A DNA stretch of 64,000 bases from Poriferisodalis sp965262965. GTDB taxonomy: Bacteria > Actinomycetota > Acidimicrobiia > Acidimicrobiales > Poriferisodalaceae. The position numbers were made by a program, and so were the translations under genes. This document shows, one piece after another, positions 58,152 to 64,000 of the stretch. The DNA lies in the NCBI RefSeq assembly GCF_965262965.1, contig NZ_OZ253573.1, positions 2,728,001 to 2,792,000 on the forward strand. Reading direction: 5' to 3'. The notes beneath the pieces were generated by a model. That model was not told the DNA's origin and made no database searches. It was given only the letters and a program-made list of their open reading frames with translations. Within the stretch, counting starts at the first letter, position 1. Every line of letters begins with the position of its first letter.

Positions 58152-61100
58152 ATGAGCCAATCGCTGCGCGGCTGGGACTTCTGGGTGGACCGCGGCGGCA
58201 CGTTCACCGACGTCGTGGCCCGCCGTCCCGACGGAAGCCTGGTCACGCACAAGCTGCTGAGCGAGGACTCGCGTCGCTACGACGACGCTGCCACCACCGC
58301 CATTGCCGATCTGCTCGGCGTGCCGCGGGGCGTGCCGCTGCCGCCCGAGCGGATCAGGTCCGTGAAGATGGGCACCACCGTGGCCACCAATGCGCTCCTG
58401 GAGCGCCGCGGCGTGCCGACGCTGCTGGTGACGACCGCCGGGTTCGGCGACGTGCTGCGGATCGGGTACCAGACCCGTCCGCACCTGTTCAAACTCGACA
58501 TTGTCCTGCCCGAGATGCTCTATGCCGAGGTGTTCGAGGTCGCAGAGCGCATGGCGGCTGACGGCACGGTGCTGCGCGAGCTGGAGCTGCCCGCTGCGGT
58601 CGCTGGCATGACTGCGGCCCGCGAGCGCGGCATGGAAGCTGTCGCGATCGTGCTGGTACACGGCTACCGCTATCCCGATCATGAAGCGGCGTTGGCTGCT
58701 GCGGCCCGCGAGATCGGCTTCGAGCAGGTCTCTGTCAGCCACGAGGTGGACCCGCTCGTCAAGATTGTCCCCCGGGGCGACACAACTGTTGCGGACGCCT
58801 ACCTGTCGCCGATCTTGCGCAGCTACGTCGACGCCGTGGCGTCGAGGATCGGACACGTCGATGCTGTGGCGTCGAGGATCGGACACGTCGATGCTGTGGC
58901 GTCGAGGATCGGCACGGATGCATCGACAGACAGTCCGCAGCTGCAGTTCATGCAGTCAAACGGCGGCCTGGCCGACGCCCGGCGATTCAGCGGCCGTGAT
59001 GCGCTGTTGTCGGGACCAGCCGGTGGTGTCGTGGGCATGGCGCGTACCGCTCAAGCGGCTGGCTTCTCCCAGCTCATCGGCTTCGACATGGGCGGCACCT
59101 CGACCGACGTCTCGCACTTTGCCGGCGAGTTCGAGCGGGCCAACGAGACCGAGGTGGCGGGCATCCGCGTGCGCACACCCATCATCGACATGCACACGGT
59201 GGCGGCCGGAGGCGGGTCGCTGCTCACCTTCGACGGCAGCCGCTTGCGTGTCGGTCCCGAATCGGCCGGCGCCGACCCCGGACCGGCGAGCTACGGCAAC
59301 GGCGGCCCGCTTGCGCTCACCGACGCCAACGTCACCCTGGGCGTGATCCGGCCCGAGTACTTCCCGTCGGTGTTCGGCACTGACGGGACGCAGCCACTCG
59401 ATGTCGATGCTGCCGCCAATGGCATTGCCGAGCTGGCAACTCAGATCGCGCGGGCCACCGGCGTGCAGCGCAGCACTGCCGAGGTGGCCTTCGGGTACGG
59501 CGAGATCGCGGCGGAGAACATGTCCAACGCGATCCGCAAGATCAGCACCGAGCGGGGCCACGACATCACCGCCTACACGCTGGTCTGCTTCGGGGGTGCC
59601 GGCGGTCAGCACGCCTGCCGGGTAGCAGACCGACTCGGCATCACCACCATCGTGATTCATCCCCACGCGGGGGTGCTGTCCGCGCTTGGCATCGGGCTGG
59701 CTGACGTCACCGAGCTGAGCGCTGCGCCGATCGAGGCCGATCTGGATGAGGCGCTCATAGACGATCTGCGCCGCCGGCTCGCCGCCGCCAGCCCGGCCGC
59801 AGTCGAGGCCGTGGCCGCTGCGGGGGTGCCCCTTGACCGCATCGATGTCACCGGGCGGCTTGCTGTTCGATACCGGGGTTCGGACACGTCGCTCGAGGTA
59901 TCTCTGGACTCAGCCGACGCGGTGGCGAGCGAATTCGCGACTGCGCACCGGACGAGATTCGGGTTCAGCGCACCAGATCGGGCGTTGGTGGTTGACGCAT
60001 TCCACATCGAGGCCCGTGGCCAGGCGGTCGACCCGCCGCCGGCGACGACGCCCGCGGGTGACCGTGAGGCGCTGCTGGCCACGCACCCCACCTACATGAG
60101 TGCGGCAGCGGGTCCTGCGCCCGATGACACCGCACCTGCCGCTGCCGCAGCCCTGCCGGGCTGCGCGCAGCACGACACACCCTTCTGGGACCGCACAGCG
60201 CTCGCACCCGGGGCAGTCATGACCGGCCCGGCCGTCATCGTCGAGCCGAACGCCACCACGGTGATCGAACCGGGTTGGGCCGGCACGATCACCGACCGAG
60301 GTGATCTTGTGCTCGAACGTGTCATGGCTCGACCGTCACGGGTCGCGATCGGCACCAGCGTCGATCCGGTGCAGCTCGAGATCTTCAACAACCTGTTCAT
60401 GAACATCGCCGAGCAGATGGGCGTCGTGCTCGAGCACACGGCGGTGTCGGTGAACATCAAGGAGCGGCGAGACTTCAGCTGCGCGCTGTTCGATCTCGCT
60501 GGCCAACTTGTGGCTAACGCGCCGCACTTGCCGGTGCATCTCGGCTCGATGAGCGAGTCCATCCGCACGGTGATCGAACAGAACCCGTACATGTCACCGG
60601 GTGACGTGTACGTGCTGAACAACCCGTACAACGGCGGCACGCACCTGCCCGACGTGACCGTCGTGCGGCCAGTGTTCGATGCGGAGGGGCGCAGGCGCAT
60701 CTTCTATGTCGCATCCCGTGGCCACCATGCCGACATCGGCGGCAGCGTGCCCGGTTCAGCGCCGGCCGACTCGACCACCATCGACGAGGAAGGGCTCGTC
60801 CTCGACAACCTCCAGATCGTGGCCGAGGGCCGCTTCCTCGAAACCAAGGTCCGCGATGTGCTCGCCAGCGGCCCGTGGCCAGCCCGCAACCCCGACCAGA
60901 ACATCGCCGACCTGCGGGCCCAGGTGGCCGCCTGCGAGCGAGGTGCGGCCGAGCTGAGGCGCATTGTCGACTACTACGGGCTTCGAGTCGTCCACGCCTA
61001 TATGGGCCATGTCGCCGACAACGCCGAGGAGATGGTGCGGCGGGTCATTGATGCCCTCGGCAACAGCAACTACCGGGGCAACTACCGGCTCGAACTTGAT

Positions 61101-62009
61101 GACGGCAGCGTCATCTGCGTCCGGATCACGGTGGATCGCTCGGCCCGATCGGCCGTCATCGACTTCGCCGGCACCAGCGATCAGCATCCTGGCAACTTCA
61201 ACGCTCCGGTGGCGGTCTGCCGTTCGGCCGTGCTGTACGTGTTCCGCTGCATGGTCGACGACGCCATCCCGCTGAATGCAGGCTGCCTGCGGCCTCTCGA
61301 ACTTGTCGTGCCTGACCCCTCAATGCTGTCGCCGCACCCGCCTGCGGCGGTCGTCGCCGGCAACGTCGAGACGTCCCAGCAGATCACTGACGCACTGTTC
61401 GGCGCGCTGGGAGTGGTAGCGGCGTCGCAGGGCACGATGAACAACTTCATCTGGGGCAATGACGTGCACCAGTACTACGAGACGATCTGCGGCGGCGCGG
61501 GGGCCACTGCGCGCCGGCCCGGCGCCGATGCGGTGCATACGCACATGACCAACACCCGTCTCACCGATCCTGAGATCCTCGAGCAACGCCACCCGGTCCT
61601 GCTGGAGCGGTTCGAGGTACGGCGCGGCTCCGGCGGCGCTGGGGCGAACCGGGGCGGCGACGGGGTGATTCGGCGGCTGCGCTTTGGCGAGGCAATGACG
61701 GTGAACTTGCTGTCGAGCCGTCGGCGGATCGCTCCGTTCGGCGTGGCCGGGGGCGAACCCGGGGCTCTTGGCCGCAACCTGCTCGAACGTGCCGACGGGA
61801 CAGTGGCTGAGTTGGCTGGGTGTGCCCGCGTCGAGGTTGACGCGGGTGACGTGATGGAGATCCACACGCCCGGAGGGGGCGGCTACGGCTTGCCCGCCGA
61901 GCGGACCAAGCATGTTGATGCATTTGTTGATGCGTCGACAGAACGGGGGTGGCACCGTGGCGCGCCGCGCCCGATCGATGCCGAGAGAAATGGAGTGCCT
62001 GATGAGTGA
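58152..62009 (+). CDS. Fused HyuA-HyuB hydantoinase/5-oxoprolinase-family protein
   Basis: A 1285-residue ATP-dependent amidohydrolase-type protein. HyuA half (about 1-690): FWVDRGGTFTDVVARRPDG, VKMGTTVATNALLERRG, GFDMGGTSTDVSHFAG, VAAGGGSLLTFDG, CFGGAGGQHACRVADRLG. HyuB half (about 725-1260): LEIFNNLFMNIAEQMGVVLE, GDVYVLNNPYNGGTHLPDVT and the C-terminal EIHTPGGGGYGLP. Eukaryotic 5-oxoprolinase has the same fusion; bacterial ones are often split. The family includes oxoprolinases, N-methylhydantoinases and acetone/acetophenone carboxylases, so substrate is open. Three 30-bp in-frame repeats insert at residues 226-255. Start ATG 58152; 8-base overlap with the next gene. Confidence 0.92.
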   Translation: MSQSLRGWDFWVDRGGTFTDVVARRPDGSLVTHKLLSEDSRRYDDAATTAIADLLGVPRGVPLPPERIRSVKMGTTVATNALLERRGVPTLLVTTAGFGDVLRIGYQTRPHLFKLDIVLPEMLYAEVFEVAERMAADGTVLRELELPAAVAGMTAARERGMEAVAIVLVHGYRYPDHEAALAAAAREIGFEQVSVSHEVDPLVKIVPRGDTTVADAYLSPILRSYVDAVASRIGHVDAVASRIGHVDAVASRIGTDASTDSPQLQFMQSNGGLADARRFSGRDALLSGPAGGVVGMARTAQAAGFSQLIGFDMGGTSTDVSHFAGEFERANETEVAGIRVRTPIIDMHTVAAGGGSLLTFDGSRLRVGPESAGADPGPASYGNGGPLALTDANVTLGVIRPEYFPSVFGTDGTQPLDVDAAANGIAELATQIARATGVQRSTAEVAFGYGEIAAENMSNAIRKISTERGHDITAYTLVCFGGAGGQHACRVADRLGITTIVIHPHAGVLSALGIGLADVTELSAAPIEADLDEALIDDLRRRLAAASPAAVEAVAAAGVPLDRIDVTGRLAVRYRGSDTSLEVSLDSADAVASEFATAHRTRFGFSAPDRALVVDAFHIEARGQAVDPPPATTPAGDREALLATHPTYMSAAAGPAPDDTAPAAAAALPGCAQHDTPFWDRTALAPGAVMTGPAVIVEPNATTVIEPGWAGTITDRGDLVLERVMARPSRVAIGTSVDPVQLEIFNNLFMNIAEQMGVVLEHTAVSVNIKERRDFSCALFDLAGQLVANAPHLPVHLGSMSESIRTVIEQNPYMSPGDVYVLNNPYNGGTHLPDVTVVRPVFDAEGRRRIFYVASRGHHADIGGSVPGSAPADSTTIDEEGLVLDNLQIVAEGRFLETKVRDVLASGPWPARNPDQNIADLRAQVAACERGAAELRRIVDYYGLRVVHAYMGHVADNAEEMVRRVIDALGNSNYRGNYRLELDDGSVICVRITVDRSARSAVIDFAGTSDQHPGNFNAPVAVCRSAVLYVFRCMVDDAIPLNAGCLRPLELVVPDPSMLSPHPPAAVVAGNVETSQQITDALFGALGVVAASQGTMNNFIWGNDVHQYYETICGGAGATARRPGADAVHTHMTNTRLTDPEILEQRHPVLLERFEVRRGSGGAGANRGGDGVIRRLRFGEAMTVNLLSSRRRIAPFGVAGGEPGALGRNLLERADGTVAELAGCARVEVDAGDVMEIHTPGGGGYGLPAERTKHVDAFVDASTERGWHRGAPRPIDAERNGVPDE
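58827..58916 (+). repeat. Three tandem 30-bp units inside the oxoprolinase gene
   Basis: Units at 58827-58856, 58857-58886 and 58887-58916, each encoding VDAVASRIG(H/T). Units 1 and 2 differ at two third positions; units 2 and 3 differ only at the last four bases. In frame, so it lengthens a helix after PILRSY by about 20 residues compared with a single unit. Confidence 0.95.
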
Positions 62010-63237
62010 CCCAGTGAATGTCGCACTGCTGACACCCGAACGAGCAGAGCTCGTCGCGAAGATGGCCGAACTCGGGCCCGCGTTCGCCGAGCGTGCTCCG
62101 AAGTACGACCGCGATGCCAGCTTCCCGCACGAGAACTGGGCAGATCTGGCCGACGCCGGGTTCTTGGGCCTATGCGTGCCCACAGAGGCCGGCGGGCTCG
62201 GCACGGACTTCGTGGGCTACGCGTTGGTGGCCGAGGAGATGGGACGGCACTGCGCGACGACTGCGCTGACGTTCAACATGCACACCGCGACGGCGCTGCT
62301 GGCAGGACCGATTGCGGAGTCGCTGCTGGCCGGCCCCAACGGCCGCGCACTGGATCCCGACGGACAGATGTCTGCACATCTCGAAGCCAACCGCCCGCAG
62401 CTGTGGCACGGCATGATCAGCGAGCGCGTGATCCATTCCCAGCCGTTCTCTGAGGGACAGGCGCCTGGTGCCCGCTCGGGCTTGAGCACCACCGCTGTGC
62501 GGACCGACGGCGGCTATGTGGTGACCGGCCGCAAGATCTTCGCCTCGTTGAGCGGCGCGGCACACCGGCACAACGTGCTCGCCGTTGTGGAAGGCGATCC
62601 CCGCATTCGCCTGCTGGGCGTACCCGCCGACTCCGACGGCGTCGAGATCGTCGGCGACTGGGATCCGCTGGGAATGCGCGGCACCGACTCGCGCACTCTG
62701 CTGATGGACAACGTGTTCGTGCCCGCTGCGAACGAGGTGCTGCCGCCCGGGATGTTCAACGCGATGGTGTCGCGCTTTCCGCAGTTCTACATGAGCCTGT
62801 CGTTCAGCTACCTGGGACTCATGCGTGCCATCTTGGACACAACGCGGACCTATCTGCGCGGTGAATCCGGCGTGAAGGCCTCGCGGGATCACCCGATCAA
62901 GCAGACGGGCTGGGCGCAGCTGCAGCTCATCTACGACCGGGCGCAGGCGCTGACGTACCGCGTGCTCACAGAGGTCTGCGCCGACCCTGATCCTGAACAG
63001 CTGCGCCGCGCCCAAGTGGCAACCGTCACGACGATGGAGAGCGCGCCCGAGATGGCGTCGCTGGCGCTGCGCACCTGCGGCGGCCGGTCGTTGCTGCGAC
63101 CGGGCAGGCTCGAACAGCACTACCGGGATGCCCGCTGCGGCGCCACGATGCTGCCGTGGAGCACCGAGGAGCTGCTCGTGCGGCTCGGTCGCAACGGCCT
63201 TTACGACCCTGACGGCAATGACCCTGACCCGGCCTGA
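62002..63237 (+). CDS. Acyl-CoA dehydrogenase family protein
   Basis: A 411-residue flavoprotein: ADAGFLGLCVPTEAGGLGTD, YVVTGRKIFASLSGAAHRHN, GVEIVGDWDPLGMRGTDSRT, then a helical C-terminal domain (ILDTTRTYLRGESGVKASRD, WAQLQLIYDRAQALTYRVLT) ending MLPWSTEELLVRLGRNGLYD. The LPWSTE block places it in the group of ACAD-like proteins close to dibenzothiophene monooxygenase or acyl-CoA dehydrogenases without the canonical Glu, so reaction uncertain. ATG 62002 follows GGAG and overlaps the oxoprolinase stop by 8 bases, showing coupled expression. Confidence 0.88.
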   Translation: MSDPVNVALLTPERAELVAKMAELGPAFAERAPKYDRDASFPHENWADLADAGFLGLCVPTEAGGLGTDFVGYALVAEEMGRHCATTALTFNMHTATALLAGPIAESLLAGPNGRALDPDGQMSAHLEANRPQLWHGMISERVIHSQPFSEGQAPGARSGLSTTAVRTDGGYVVTGRKIFASLSGAAHRHNVLAVVEGDPRIRLLGVPADSDGVEIVGDWDPLGMRGTDSRTLLMDNVFVPAANEVLPPGMFNAMVSRFPQFYMSLSFSYLGLMRAILDTTRTYLRGESGVKASRDHPIKQTGWAQLQLIYDRAQALTYRVLTEVCADPDPEQLRRAQVATVTTMESAPEMASLALRTCGGRSLLRPGRLEQHYRDARCGATMLPWSTEELLVRLGRNGLYDPDGNDPDPA

Positions 63238-63332
63238 CGCCGCAGCCTGACGTCGCTGCGTCCCCAGCGCTGACACCGGACTGTAACGATGGCGTCGGAA
63301 CGTCAATCTGCCGCAGCGACTCTGTCTATGTG

Positions 63333-64000
63333 ATGACCAACTCGAAGATGCGACATGCATCGAGACCAATGACTGGCCGCCTGCTGGTCGTGCTGCTCGC
63401 AGCGGGGCTGTTCGCGGCTGCCTGCACCAGCGACTCCGCCGATGCTCCGGCCGGAGATTCCGCTGCGCCGACAACGAGCCCGTCGGCGGCAACCGACGGT
63501 AAGCAGCCCGACACTCCCACCAGCGAAGACCCTGGCGCTGAGCCATCGAGCGACGACGATGAGGACACTGCTGGGGCCGACGTCGACGTCGACGACGATT
63601 CGTCTAGCGAGGCTTCCGAGCAGGAACGACAACGGGTCGAAGAGGAGCGAAGGCGTCACGAGGCGGAGGAACGCCAGAGGCGTCGCGAGGCAGACGGCGC
63701 ACAGACTGCCGCGCTGGAGCGGTTCAGCGACTGCGGCGCGGTGCTCGACTATGTCCATACGAACGCGGCGCAAGCCGTTGGCCCGTGGGGCCTTGGCGAC
63801 GGCTTCGGCATCGAGGGGGATGTCATCGAGGAGGGCGCGATTGCCGTTGACGAGGCGGCCTCGGGTGACGTCGCGTCGTTGCAGGCAGGCGTCGACTACA
63901 GCACCTCCAACGTGCAGGAAGCGGGCATCGACGAGCCCGACGTGCTCAAGACCGACGGCGAGCGGATCATCGTCGCGAGCGAGAACCGGGTGCATGTCGT
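63333..64000 (+). CDS. Beta-propeller domain lipoprotein, 3' end cut by the window
   Basis: Open to the end of the window. A lipoprotein signal (MTGRLLVVLLAAGLFAAAC; in-frame ATGs at 63333, 63348 and 63369) is followed by a long acidic Ser/Asp-rich region and a charged coiled-coil (RQRVEEERRRHEAEERQRR). The domain start YSTSNVQEAGIDEPDVLKTD then GERIIVASENRVHVV matches the secreted Beta_propel (PF09826-type) family. It would be anchored to the membrane outer face, carrying a propeller of unknown binding partner. About 223 residues are visible. The 95 bp upstream contain no gene. Confidence 0.8.
   Translation, partial: MTNSKMRHASRPMTGRLLVVLLAAGLFAAACTSDSADAPAGDSAAPTTSPSAATDGKQPDTPTSEDPGAEPSSDDDEDTAGADVDVDDDSSSEASEQERQRVEEERRRHEAEERQRRREADGAQTAALERFSDCGAVLDYVHTNAAQAVGPWGLGDGFGIEGDVIEEGAIAVDEAASGDVASLQAGVDYSTSNVQEAGIDEPDVLKTDGERIIVASENRVHV

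Overview
The window is about 64 kb of high-GC DNA from an actinomycete-type bacterium (Actinomycetota). An acidimicrobial lineage is my best inference. The evidence is a CrgA/PknB/PstP/RodA/PBP/FHA cell-wall signalling cluster, a DUF3499 protein, four LLM-class (F420-type) flavin oxidoreductases, many CoA-ester catabolic enzymes, frequent GTG/TTG starts and many 1-4 nt gene overlaps. No rRNA, insertion sequence, integrase or CRISPR array is visible.

Layout. 1-6.4 kb: 3' part of lgt, two LLM oxidoreductases, an MFS permease, tRNA-Ala, a TPR protein and a BNR-repeat protein. 6.5-8.5 kb: a small, compositionally different three-gene operon (TIGR04255-like, HTH, small toxin-like protein) that looks like an accessory toxin-antitoxin or defence module. 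8.5-19.6 kb: a UGSC-type gene pair damaged by deletion, a homocysteine methyltransferase, then CoA-thioester catabolism (enoyl-CoA hydratase, fused double CaiB transferase, SDR, LLM, acyl-CoA ligase, acyl-CoA dehydrogenase). 19.7-28.2 kb: DUF3499, small proteins and the crgA-pknB-pbp-rodA-pstP-fhaB-FHA cluster, in which the PBP has lost every transpeptidase motif and RodA is divergent too; tRNA-Leu follows. 28.2-31.8 kb: alkylation repair pair (Ada-AlkA fusion plus Ogt) and an HTH-ImmA/IrrE gene with a truncated PIN-like partner. 31.9-40.4 kb: DUF4349 lipoprotein, glutaryl-CoA dehydrogenase-like enzyme, a persulfide dioxygenase-like / sulfurtransferase pair joined by a 64-bp tandem repeat, nitroreductase, ClC channel and another LLM enzyme.

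40.4-45 kb is a gene graveyard. It holds two tRNA-Ser genes, a duplicated tRNA-Ser 3' segment bracketing a dead AAA/DUF4143 gene, two partial hutH copies flanking an apparently intact HicA-like gene pair, an IclR regulator and a hutI remnant. 45-50.8 kb: FAD amine oxidoreductase, pheA, a nucleotidyltransferase TA-like pair, larB-larC and tRNA-Arg. 51-63.2 kb: a probable 2-aminobenzoate (anthranilate) or related aryl-CoA hybrid pathway (CoA ligase, PaaX regulator, flavin monooxygenase-OYE fusion, SDR, enoyl-CoA hydratase, RidA) running into a fused HyuA-HyuB oxoprolinase-type protein and an acyl-CoA dehydrogenase. The window ends inside a beta-propeller lipoprotein.

Two themes cross the window. 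Several genes (UGSC, pbp, hutH twice, hutI, DUF4143) have lost an internal block that includes the catalytic core, often in frame. Perfect or near-perfect tandem duplications of 15, 30 and 64 bp sit in or between coding regions; the 64-bp one makes a ladder of overlapping stop-start (TGATG) junctions between two genes. All functional names come from reading motifs by eye, not from database searches.
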